Positions 44,633-52,139 of a stretch of 64,000 bases of DNA are shown piece by piece. The notes below the pieces were generated by a model. The model made no database searches, was not told the DNA's origin, and saw only the letters and a list, made by a program, of their open reading frames with translations. The stretch's first letter is position 1, and each line of letters begins with the position of its first letter. A program made the translations under genes and the position numbers. The stretch comes from Eisenibacter elegans DSM 3317 (lineage in GTDB: Bacteria > Bacteroidota > Bacteroidia > Cytophagales > Microscillaceae): the NCBI RefSeq assembly GCF_000430505.1, contig NZ_KE387154.1:244530-308529 (forward strand). The letters run 5' to 3'.

Positions 44633-45520
44633 TTAACCTACCAAGCCACTTCGAATTTGTTTTACCTTAGCTGTAATCTGCTTGATGGTCTCATCATTGA
44701 TGACCAAATCACCTTCATTGTTTTTGATGCGCTCTTCTATATCAAGCTTGGCATAGGATTCTTTCAACTCCTTGAGGTCTGCCAAAAGCTTTTGTACCGT
44801 TGCGTCTTGTTCTCCCAAAGACTCCAATACATCAATAAGGTTGGCCAAAGGCTCGTCTTGCTTGATAATCAGTCGGACAATGGGAATCAAAATCTGGTCG
44901 CGTACATCGGCAGGCAAGATGTCTTTGGGATAATTGTCTACCAAGGCAGTAGCGATATACAAGCCCTCGATGAAGCTGCCGGCAAAGATATAAGACGAGA
45001 TGTTGTTGCGCTCATTGTCTTTGAGGTATTCATCGGCTGACTTGATAGACTCGTCGATAATGGTCGCTAGAGAGTCTTTGTTGTCAAGGTTTTGCTTGAA
45101 TCGCTCGATAGTGCTAGCCTCAAATACATTAGACAAGCCTAGCTTGTCGCTCAATGTCTTGACAGCATTCATATAGTCTAGCGCATCTTGTACCTTCTCA
45201 TACACAGATACATACCCAATATCAGCGGCGTAGATTCCCAAATTGAGCGCAGCTATAGTATTAGTAGTTTTGTATTTGTCTACATTTTCGGCTTTATTGG
45301 GTATTTTGGCATTGAAATCAGCCCCAGTAGCTTCTAAGAGGTAGGGTATTTCGGTAGGCTTGGGAACTTCATTGAGGATTTTCTTCAAGTTTTCAGTAAC
45401 GGCCTCTGTGCTGCTGCTATCAGTGTTTTGGGCATTGTTGCTGTTGCTGCCACCGCAGGCCCAGACACCACAAGCCAGCAAGGCAAAGGCAATAGGAGTT
45501 ATTAATTTCTTGACCATCAT
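44633..45520 (-). CDS. Lipoprotein of unknown function, largely helical
   Basis: One of the adjacent ATGs at 45520 and 45517 is the start (MVKKLITPIAFALLAC). The lipobox is either LLAC or the following GVWACGG, so the mature protein is anchored at a Cys around residue 20-25. A Ser/Asn-rich linker follows (GSNSNNAQNTDSSS), then about 250 mostly helical residues with NTIAALNLGIYAADIGYVSV and SYIFAGSFIEGLYIATALVD. I recognise this pattern from conserved Bacteroidota proteins but know of no assigned function. Confidence 0.75.
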   Translation of the reverse strand: MMVKKLITPIAFALLACGVWACGGSNSNNAQNTDSSSTEAVTENLKKILNEVPKPTEIPYLLEATGADFNAKIPNKAENVDKYKTTNTIAALNLGIYAADIGYVSVYEKVQDALDYMNAVKTLSDKLGLSNVFEASTIERFKQNLDNKDSLATIIDESIKSADEYLKDNERNNISSYIFAGSFIEGLYIATALVDNYPKDILPADVRDQILIPIVRLIIKQDEPLANLIDVLESLGEQDATVQKLLADLKELKESYAKLDIEERIKNNEGDLVINDETIKQITAKVKQIRSGLVG

Positions 45521-45828
45521 TGTGGTTTGGTTTGTGTGATAAATGATTTTGTTTGCCCAACAAACATAAAAATAAAGCAGCAATCATACGAAAAACCAAA
45601 GGATTATTTTTGAGGCCATGGGCAAAAGCATATCTTTTTTAGCCTGCTTACGTATCACCTAACGTGGATTGGCAGTTTTGTTGCTAAAAGTTTGTTATCA
45701 ACAAAATATTTTGTATTTTGGAACAACCAAACCCGTGCGTTCCCTGTACAAAGTAACACTTCTTCCCGAGCAGGTTTCCGTTACGCCCTCGATTAGTCCC
45801 TAATTATTACCCCCAAACCCTCGTCATT
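45521..45828. other. Divergent intergenic region, 308 bases
   Basis: It separates the lipoprotein gene (minus) from the SiaB-like gene (plus) and so must carry both promoters. Near-matches to the -7 element (TATTTTG) occur around 45710-45720. Nothing else can be supported. Confidence 0.4.
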
Positions 45829-46377
45829 ATGGAGCGAAAAGCTGAATTTAATTTCTTCGAATATCATAGCCAAATCAGCCAAGACAATGTAATGCTATCT
45901 TACAAAGGTCCCTTGACTGATGTGTTGCTCTCTCAATTTATCCGTGATATTCGAGACAAGCTGCAAGACGATCCCCGCGTAGGCAAAAAAGTTTTTGCTG
46001 TGTTTATGGAGTTAGCCCAAAACGTATTGTATTATTCCAAAGAAGTCAATCATTTTGGTGAACGCAACAAAGTAGGCACTTTGGTGATTGTGAATGAAGA
46101 AGACCGCTACCGAGTGGTAACAGGCAACCTTATTTACAAAAAAGATGTCTCCTCATTGGTAGAAAAGTGTCAAGTAATCAACTCTCTTGACCGCGAATCG
46201 CTGCGCGAGTACAAGCGTAAGCTACGCAACGCCCCCACAGAAAGTGAGAGTAAAGGAGCCGGCATTGGGCTAGTACAAGCTGCGTTGACTTCTGACAATC
46301 CGCTGGAGTTTCAGGTGCGTGAGCTAGAAAATGAATATGCTTTCTATGTGCTGTTTGTCAATATCGAAAAGTTATAA
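45829..46377 (+). CDS. SiaB-like protein kinase/ATPase-fold protein
   Basis: The 182 residues begin MERKAEFNFFEYHSQISQDN. The central FAVFMELAQNVLYYSKEVN, with the E/N residues of an N box, and the later SKGAGIGLVQAALTS glycine-rich lid resemble a GHKL-type ATPase, as in the SiaB family of anti-anti-sigma-style kinases. In Pseudomonas SiaB phosphorylates SiaC in a surface-attachment pathway. No SiaA or SiaC homologue is adjacent here, so only the protein family is claimed. A terminator follows directly. Confidence 0.8.
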   Translation: MERKAEFNFFEYHSQISQDNVMLSYKGPLTDVLLSQFIRDIRDKLQDDPRVGKKVFAVFMELAQNVLYYSKEVNHFGERNKVGTLVIVNEEDRYRVVTGNLIYKKDVSSLVEKCQVINSLDRESLREYKRKLRNAPTESESKGAGIGLVQAALTSDNPLEFQVRELENEYAFYVLFVNIEKL

Positions 46378-46399
46378 ATCCTTTTAGATGCGAGGTGAT

Positions 46400-46439
46400 A
46401 CCTGCGAGGCTTCTACTGAGAGCTTGGCAGGTTTTTTTT
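46400..46439 (+). terminator. Rho-independent terminator after the SiaB-like gene
   Basis: ACCTGC at 46400-46405 pairs with GCAGGT at 46427-46432, with further pairing inside, and is followed by eight T. Confidence 0.75.
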
Positions 46440-46450
46440 AGTGTCAAAAT

Positions 46451-46479
46451 AAAACCACGTCAGGCAGTGCAGACGTGGT
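46451..46479 (-). terminator. Rho-independent terminator after the DUF3127 gene
   Basis: On the minus strand ACCACGTC and GACGTGGT form an 8-base stem with a 10-base loop, followed by TTTTATTTT. It begins 13 bases past the stop at 46492. Confidence 0.8.
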
Positions 46480-46491
46480 CTTGTAGGAGAG

Positions 46492-46866
46492 TTAGAAGGG
46501 CAAATCGTCTTCGCCAGAGGGCGGCGGCGGGGGGGGTGGTGTGCTACCACTTTGCGGGCTAGGGCGGCTTTGGTCAAAGCTACCACCACCATCATTGAGG
46601 GTTTCCATGCGCCAAGCCTTGATATCGGTATACCAACGCCCGTTGTATTCTCTTGATTCGATATTGATAGCTACATTCAGCTCTGTTCCTTCGGCCATAT
46701 CATTGAGCATGTCTATCTTATCACCCCAAACCGAAATACACACTTTTTTGGGATAAGTATCAAAGGTCTCAATGATGAAGTCTCGTTTGCGCCAAGCGCC
46801 GTTGCGGCCTTCTCCTGTTTGCTCGGGAAGTTTTTGCAATAATTTTCCGCTAATTTCTAAGCTCAT
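46492..46866 (-). CDS. DUF3127 protein with an SSB-like acidic tail
   Basis: The start MSLEISGKLLQKLPEQTGEG at 46866 is preferred; the frame to 46992 adds an unrelated Lys/Gln-rich leader. Residues 1-88 (WRKRDFIIETFDTYPKKVCI, VAINIESREYNGRWYTDIKA) form an OB-fold-like DUF3127 domain. A Gly/Ser/Pro linker containing seven prolines leads to EDDLPF at the extreme C-terminus. This tail closely resembles the DDIPF tip with which single-stranded DNA-binding protein recruits partner enzymes. Family function is not established; a role in DNA transactions is inference from the tail and fold. Confidence 0.85.
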   Translation of the reverse strand: MSLEISGKLLQKLPEQTGEGRNGAWRKRDFIIETFDTYPKKVCISVWGDKIDMLNDMAEGTELNVAINIESREYNGRWYTDIKAWRMETLNDGGGSFDQSRPSPQSGSTPPPPPPPSGEDDLPF

Positions 46867-46995
46867 AATTATTTTTGATTTGGTTTCATGGCCAATGTAT
46901 GGGAAAAGTATCCTGTCATTTGTTTGGCCTTGATTGTCAGCCTGATTTTGTGAGTATTTAGCAAAGGTACATTTTTTTTGGGCTTGTTTCAAACG

Positions 46996-47664
46996 CTAAA
47001 GATTATGCCCATAAGTTTGCAACCAGGCGGTGGCTTGCTCATAGTCAGGGTCTAAAGCCGCCACACGCACCCAAAATCTCGGGCTGTGGTCCATAATTTC
47101 GGTATGGGCTAGCTCATGAAGGATGACATAATCCAACACAAAAGCCGGTGCCTTGATGAGCTTCCAATTGAAGCTTAAGTTGCCCAAGCTGGAGCACGTG
47201 CCCCACTTGGTGCGTTGGCTTCGGATAAACACTTTCTTGTAGCGGAAGCCGTGTTTTTGAGCCAATTCGGCCACCCTTGGCAAGATAAAAGCCTTGGCCT
47301 GAGCCTTATACCAAGCCTCTTGGAGCAAGGGCTGGCTAAGGTCTAGCGAGGTAATCAGCGTGGGGGGCTGTTGTTGCCACTGCCAAGTACCCGGCAGCAG
47401 TTCTGGTTGGTATTGCCAAGCGATGGGCTGCCCTTGCCAGAGCAGCTGGTCAGGAGCTAAGAGAATCGCATCTTTGCGTTGGCGGAAGTTGCCGATGTGT
47501 TTGTCTATCCAAGCTTGTTTTCGGCGCAATAAGGCCTGAATGTCTGTTTTGGTATAATGTAGCGGCACAGTAATCTTGACACGCTCGTGAATATCAACGT
47601 GAATGCGCGCATACTTGACCTGCTTCTTCTGGATAGTATAGTTTTGGGGGTATTCTTGTGCCAT
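46996..47664 (-). CDS. YgjP-type zinc metallopeptidase (M48-like, DUF45)
   Basis: The start MAQEYPQNYTIQKKQVKYAR at 47664 is chosen. The 222 residues show the family landmarks RSQRTKWGTCSSLGNLSFNW, then VILHELAHTEIMDHSPRFW, where HELAH (about residue 175) plus a downstream His/Glu form the zinc site. Related to SprT/Wss1-like proteases; YgjP is proposed to act on DNA-bound or nucleic-acid-associated proteins. It is cytoplasmic, with no signal. It lies upstream of the DUF3127 gene on the same strand with 129 bases between the chosen starts and stops. Confidence 0.9.
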   Translation of the reverse strand: MAQEYPQNYTIQKKQVKYARIHVDIHERVKITVPLHYTKTDIQALLRRKQAWIDKHIGNFRQRKDAILLAPDQLLWQGQPIAWQYQPELLPGTWQWQQQPPTLITSLDLSQPLLQEAWYKAQAKAFILPRVAELAQKHGFRYKKVFIRSQRTKWGTCSSLGNLSFNWKLIKAPAFVLDYVILHELAHTEIMDHSPRFWVRVAALDPDYEQATAWLQTYGHNL

Positions 47665-47873
47665 AGCAAAAATAAATCGACCGACCGGACGCTTTGAATA
47701 GGCTTGCAAACTTACGTAAATTTTAAAAATTGAGTGGGATTTTTCCCAAACGCCACATTACCTACGAGGTCTTGGCGTTATGGAGTGTAATAGTTGCGCA
47801 AAAATCCTTATTTTTGACCCTACTAGAAAGTCTTCTTTCCCCAGCATCTTGCCCATCTTATCCCCTTGTTTGT

Positions 47874-48509
47874 ATGAATAACTCTCTTTCCATTACTGTT
47901 GTCATTACGCTTCTGACAGCCGTTACTAGTGTATATGCCTTTTCTAATCCGGAGCTGCAAGCCCGCTGGATGATGAATCCGTTTGCGGTATCGAGGCGTA
48001 AGGAGTATTATCGGATGCTTTCGTCAGGGTTGATTCATCAAGACTGGATGCACCTACTCTTCAACATGCTCGCCTTTTATTTGTTTGGAGAACGGGTAGA
48101 GTATCTTTATAAAATGATTTTTGGCCCACAGTTGGGGGGATTGGCCTTTTTGGGTTTGTATGTGTTGGGCGTGGTGATTTCTGACTTGCCTACTTATTTC
48201 AAATACCGTGATTACCCACACTACAACAGCCTAGGTGCGTCGGGTGGGGTATCGGCAGTAGTTTTTGCCAGTATTTTGTTTACCCCTACACAACCCATCT
48301 GTTTGTATGCAATATTGTGTTTGCCTGGGTTTGTGTTTGCAGTATTGTATATCTTGTATTCGGTACAGATGTCGCGCCAAGGTGGCGACAACATCAACCA
48401 CGATGCCCACCTTTATGGGGCTATTTTTGGGGCTGTTTTTACAATTGTCCTCTATCCGCCAGTGGTTTTGATGTTTATTCGGGCTTTGGCCGAATGGCGA
48501 ATTTTTTAG
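47874..48509 (+). CDS. Rhomboid-family intramembrane serine protease
   Basis: The start MNNSLSITVVITLLTAVTSV at 47874 begins the first membrane helix. Of 211 residues, the active site is complete: the HxxxxHxxxN-type segment HQDWMHLLFNM, the catalytic Ser in NSLGASGGVSAVVFA near residue 121, and the His in NINHDAHLYGA near 175. It cleaves transmembrane substrates within the inner membrane; the substrate is unknown. A possible -7 element TATTTTTG lies at 47809-47816. Confidence 0.92.
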   Translation: MNNSLSITVVITLLTAVTSVYAFSNPELQARWMMNPFAVSRRKEYYRMLSSGLIHQDWMHLLFNMLAFYLFGERVEYLYKMIFGPQLGGLAFLGLYVLGVVISDLPTYFKYRDYPHYNSLGASGGVSAVVFASILFTPTQPICLYAILCLPGFVFAVLYILYSVQMSRQGGDNINHDAHLYGAIFGAVFTIVLYPPVVLMFIRALAEWRIF

Positions 48510-48646
48510 TTTTTGTGTTACTCCATCGGGCGTTATCAGAAAAATAGCCCCAGCCGCGAAGCAGCCACATAGGTAAGCTCCGGTTTCGGGGGGCAACAAA
48601 TCGTTTTTGGAATCAGGCTTAGGCTTGTTCTACAATGAGCTAGTAT

Positions 48647-49585
48647 TTAGCCTTGGCCGTTGACATAAGCGGCGGCTGTTTCTGCTTCGGGCGAAGTCTC
48701 TCTCAAGGGGACTTGTAGGGCTTCGTATACGTTGTTGTAGACTGTATTGCAGATTGTTTCTACCGGCAAATCGTTGACATCTGTTCCAAAAGGGTCTTCT
48801 ATTTCTTCGCCAATCATCCGCAAGCCCATCAAGGCATAATACACAAAGCAACTGACGGGGATAGTCCAGTAGTCTAGCTCATCCAACAAAATCAAGGGCA
48901 GTGTAAACAAGTAGAGGTGCAAGAATTGGTATAGGTGTACACCATAGGCAATGGGCATTGGCGTGCGTTGTACACGCTCACAGCCCGAGAGCGCTTCGGT
49001 AAAGGCCGTCAGGTGGTTGTCTACACTGACAAAATGCCCGGCGGCTGTGCCCTCCTCTTGGTGTAGTTGGTGTAGGCGTGCATACAAAAGCCCGACGATG
49101 GCATTGGGGATATGCTTCATTTTGGCCAAATGCGCTCGCTCGTGGTCTGTCAACAAAGGGTAATAGTCTATCTTGGTGATATTGCGGAGATGGTTTTTGA
49201 GGGCGAAGCCATAGGCGGCAATCAGGCGGGCTACAGCCTGCCGGTCTTCCGGTTTTTGTACCAAGGCATTGGCCTTGATGGCTAGCGCTCGGGCATTGCT
49301 GACAAACAACCCCAGCAGCTTGCGCCCTTCCCACCAGCGGTCATAGGCGGTATTGGTTCTGAATACCAACAACAAGCCCAAGACTAGCCCTAGGATAGAG
49401 TGTGCTGTATTATTGATTTTGGTGGTCTGGAAATAGGTCTCATATGTAAAGGTAACAATCACACTATATACCAACATCACCAACATTCCGGAGCGCATGT
49501 TGTAGAGGGTATTAAAGTTGAGTAGGTAACCGATGATGCGTTCCACTTGTTCGCGGATAGGTCTTTTGGCGATGGAGTTAGGCAT
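48647..49585 (-). CDS. Bestrophin-like (YneE family) anion channel
   Basis: The 312 residues begin MPNSIAKRPIREQVERIIGY. Key features are the SILGLVLGLLLVFRTNTAYD segment followed by RWWEGRKLLG, the strongest bestrophin signature, and the later QFLHLYLFTLPLILLDELDY segment and GEEIEDPFGTDVNDLPVE, where the acidic residues correspond to the family's regulatory cytosolic loop. Bacterial homologues form pentameric channels in the inner membrane. Ion selectivity is not deducible here. Confidence 0.9.
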   Translation of the reverse strand: MPNSIAKRPIREQVERIIGYLLNFNTLYNMRSGMLVMLVYSVIVTFTYETYFQTTKINNTAHSILGLVLGLLLVFRTNTAYDRWWEGRKLLGLFVSNARALAIKANALVQKPEDRQAVARLIAAYGFALKNHLRNITKIDYYPLLTDHERAHLAKMKHIPNAIVGLLYARLHQLHQEEGTAAGHFVSVDNHLTAFTEALSGCERVQRTPMPIAYGVHLYQFLHLYLFTLPLILLDELDYWTIPVSCFVYYALMGLRMIGEEIEDPFGTDVNDLPVETICNTVYNNVYEALQVPLRETSPEAETAAAYVNGQG

Positions 49586-49739
49586 AGTTTTGGGTTTTGG
49601 TAAGTATAGGCATAGAAAAAATAGCCGCCTAGGGGTGTCTTAGGCTTTTAACGTGAAAGCCAAAGTAGGGGTTTTGTTTGCCCTACAAATCAAAAGAGCC
49701 TGCCTTGCTTGAGCGGATTCAATAGGGGCAGGCAATTGA

Positions 49740-50261
49740 TTATGACAAGTTGATGCGTAGGTTGAGTGTGTCTTGAAGCTCCAAGAGCACCTCTGCGTTG
49801 CCTAGGGCATCGTCTAGGGCATTGTGTGTGTGTGCGCGTTTGCGGAGGTGTTTGAAATTACTGAAAACGCTGCCCATCAGTCCTTTATAGATACTGCCAA
49901 GGTTGCTAGAGCTATGGCCGAAGGGGTTTCGTTCTAAGAATTTATGAAAATACCAACATACAAACATCCAGTCGAAGCCGTTGTTGTCAGAGATAAAATG
50001 CGGCCTGCCTTCGCTAACTTCCAAGACCCATTGCTCGAAGCGGTTCATCACGGCCTTGGGGTCCTCGAAGGCTAGCGTTTGCTCTCTTGTAAAGCCTGTA
50101 ACCGCCAGCGCTTGGGGGACAGAGCGGGCCGAAATGGGTCGCAGCTCGGCATAGAACGTTTTGTCAAGCGTAGGTGTAACCAAAACTGCTCCCAGAGCAA
50201 TCATAGAATACTCTCCGGGGATGGGGCCATCGGCCTCAATATCGACCATAATGTAGCTCAT
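49740..50261 (-). CDS. DEDDh-type 3'-5' exonuclease (RNase T/DnaQ superfamily)
   Basis: The 173 residues have the Exo I motif MVDIEADGP (Asp7, Glu9), an Exo II region FISDNNGFDWMFVCW with Asp, and an Exo III region HTHNALDDALGNAEVL with His and Asp. All DEDD metal ligands and the general-base His are thus present. Single-domain size suggests a stand-alone RNA or DNA exonuclease. The following gene on the same strand, ending at 50283, is 21 bases upstream, so they are probably co-transcribed. Confidence 0.88.
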   Translation of the reverse strand: MSYIMVDIEADGPIPGEYSMIALGAVLVTPTLDKTFYAELRPISARSVPQALAVTGFTREQTLAFEDPKAVMNRFEQWVLEVSEGRPHFISDNNGFDWMFVCWYFHKFLERNPFGHSSSNLGSIYKGLMGSVFSNFKHLRKRAHTHNALDDALGNAEVLLELQDTLNLRINLS

Positions 50262-50282
50262 AACAACAGGGTTGAGAGGCTA

Positions 50283-50702
50283 TCAGCCTTGCCAAACAAT
50301 ATCAGTTTTTTTCCCCTCTTGGGTGATGAGCAACAGGCGTGGCGGGCCGGCTAGCCAGAGCAAACGGCCTGCTTGGCCGCCCCTCACCTCTACCAACAAG
50401 CCTTGTTGGGCGGTTTCGGGCAAATATTCAGCTTTGCCTCCCTTTGTTTTTTTGGCCAATACATATTTTTGCCCTACATAAGCCAGCGGAGAGAGCACAT
50501 CGCTCTCAGGGCAGTATTGGTCGTGTACCTCTTGTAAGATGGCCTCAAGAGGAGCTTCATAGGCTTCGAGAAAGTCGTCTTCCAAATCGTGTAACGCTTC
50601 TTCTAGGTCGTCGTACTTTGCGTCGCTATAATCCATTTGGCTCAGTGCCATTCTCTTTTCGATGAGCTGCGTCAGGGCAGTATCTAGTGCTTTAATGTCC
50701 AT
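50283..50702 (-). CDS. Hypothetical acidic protein, 139 residues
   Basis: The start MDIKALDTALTQLIEKRMAL at 50702 is preferred; the frame to 50825 crosses the region where the divergent hpd promoter should be. The N-terminal half is acidic and helical (YDDLEEALHDLEDDFLEAYE), and the C-terminal half is beta-rich and basic (GGKAEYLPE, GQAGRLLWLAGPPRLLLI). No family recognised. Likely the first gene of a two-gene unit with the exonuclease. Confidence 0.65.
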   Translation of the reverse strand: MDIKALDTALTQLIEKRMALSQMDYSDAKYDDLEEALHDLEDDFLEAYEAPLEAILQEVHDQYCPESDVLSPLAYVGQKYVLAKKTKGGKAEYLPETAQQGLLVEVRGGQAGRLLWLAGPPRLLLITQEGKKTDIVWQG

Positions 50703-50851
50703 AGTACTTGTAAGTAGTTGTGAGGCTGATGAGGCAAAGATGCTACATAGACTTGTAAAACTGCAACTTTTTGCCTCAAATTCACTATCTTCGCAATAAT
50801 TTAGCAATTTAAGCAATTTCATCAACTCTCTTATCAGAACCGAGCCAAATT

Positions 50852-51946
50852 ATGGAACAACAAGACTTTATGCCGCTTATCGGTACAGACCACATTGAGT
50901 TTTATGTGGGCAATGCCAAGCAGTCGGCCTATTACTATCAAGTCGCTTTCGGCTACAAGGTAGTGGCTTATCAAGGTTTGGAAACAGGCAAAAAAGACAG
51001 CTGCTCATATGTATTGGAGCAGGGCAAAGTGCGCTTGGTACTGACTACTGCGCTGCGCTCTGATAGCGATATTGCCCGGCACGTCAGCAAGCACGGCGAC
51101 GGGGTAAAGGTGCTGGCCTTAGAGGTGGCCGATGCTGCACAAGCCTACCAAGAGGCCATCAAGCGTGGAGCCAAAAGCGCCCTTGAGCCACATACCTTGC
51201 GCGATGAGCACGGCGAGGTGGTGGTAGCCGGCATCTATACCTATGGCGAAACGATTCATAAGTTTGTAGAACGCAAAAACTATCGTGGCGCTTTTATGCC
51301 TGGTTTTGCCCCAAAATCTTGGCTCAATGTTACCCCGATAGGCTTTAAACACGTAGATCACTGCGTGGGCAATGTGGAGCTTGGCCAGATGAACGACTGG
51401 GTGAAGTATTACCAAGAGGTGATGGGCTTTAATTTGTTGGTTACTTTTGACGATAAGGACATCTCTACCGAATATACTGCCCTAATGTCGAAGGTGGTTT
51501 CTAATGGCAATGGCTATGTCAAATTCCCTATCAATGAGCCTGCCAACGGGCGTAAAAAATCGCAGATAGAAGAGTATCTAGAGTTTTATGAAGGTGCTGG
51601 AGTACAGCATATTGCCATTGCTACAGACGATATTGTCCATACTGTAACCGAACTGCGCAATCGTGGTGTGGAGTTTTTGTATGTACCCGAAACATATTAC
51701 GATGATCTCTTTGAGCGGGTAGGCAATATTGACGAAGACCTTGAGCCACTCAAGAAGCTCAATATTCTCGTAGACCGCGACGACGAAGGCTACCTCCTCC
51801 AGATCTTTACCAAGCCCGTAGAAGACCGCCCTACGGTATTCTATGAAATCATTCAGCGCAAAGGAGCCAAGTCGTTTGGCAAAGGCAACTTCAAAGCCCT
51901 ATTTGAAGCCATTGAGCGCGAGCAAGAGCTGCGCGGTACGCTCTAA
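50852..51946 (+). CDS. hpd: 4-hydroxyphenylpyruvate dioxygenase
   Basis: This non-haem iron enzyme converts 4-hydroxyphenylpyruvate to homogentisate in tyrosine catabolism. Its 364 residues form two vicinal-oxygen-chelate domains. Iron ligands are visible as His in FKHVDHCVGN (about 167), His in GVQHIAIATDDI (about 252) and Glu in VFYEIIQRKG (about 331). FGKGNFKALFEAIEREQELR is the C-terminal helix that gates the active site. No other homogentisate-pathway gene is in the window. Confidence 0.96.
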   Translation: MEQQDFMPLIGTDHIEFYVGNAKQSAYYYQVAFGYKVVAYQGLETGKKDSCSYVLEQGKVRLVLTTALRSDSDIARHVSKHGDGVKVLALEVADAAQAYQEAIKRGAKSALEPHTLRDEHGEVVVAGIYTYGETIHKFVERKNYRGAFMPGFAPKSWLNVTPIGFKHVDHCVGNVELGQMNDWVKYYQEVMGFNLLVTFDDKDISTEYTALMSKVVSNGNGYVKFPINEPANGRKKSQIEEYLEFYEGAGVQHIAIATDDIVHTVTELRNRGVEFLYVPETYYDDLFERVGNIDEDLEPLKKLNILVDRDDEGYLLQIFTKPVEDRPTVFYEIIQRKGAKSFGKGNFKALFEAIEREQELRGTL

Positions 51947-51984
51947 GTCCTTAAACTTTGCTCCTGTAGGGAGCAACACTTAAC

Positions 51985-52042
51985 TTGTACCAAGATTGAC
52001 AAGATTTGGGGATTTATAGGATTTGATTTTCTGGATTCTCAA
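51985..52042. repeat. Possible dispersed intergenic repeat
   Basis: The minus-strand sequence AATCCTATAAATCCCCAAAT, then CTTGTCAATCTTGGTACAAG, resembles short AATCYTGTCAATCYTGGT-type elements that recur between genes in Bacteroidota. Partial echoes (AATCTTGGTAT) occur at about 43644 and 44614 in this window. It lies in the non-coding space between hpd and hppA. Confidence 0.35.
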
Positions 52043-52081
52043 CACACACATTTCCCAAGCCAATTTGGGTTGGGTACAAAC

Positions 52082-52111
52082 CAGCCGCCCTCTCAATAGA
52101 AGGGGCGGCTG
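52082..52111. terminator. Hairpin terminator between hpd and hppA
   Basis: CAGCCGCCC at 52082-52090 pairs with GGGCGGCTG at 52103-52111 around a 12-base loop. T-rich sequence follows on the plus strand and TTTGT on the minus strand, so it can serve both convergent genes. Confidence 0.75.
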
Positions 52112-52139
52112 TTGTATTGGATGCCTGATTAGGAAGGAC

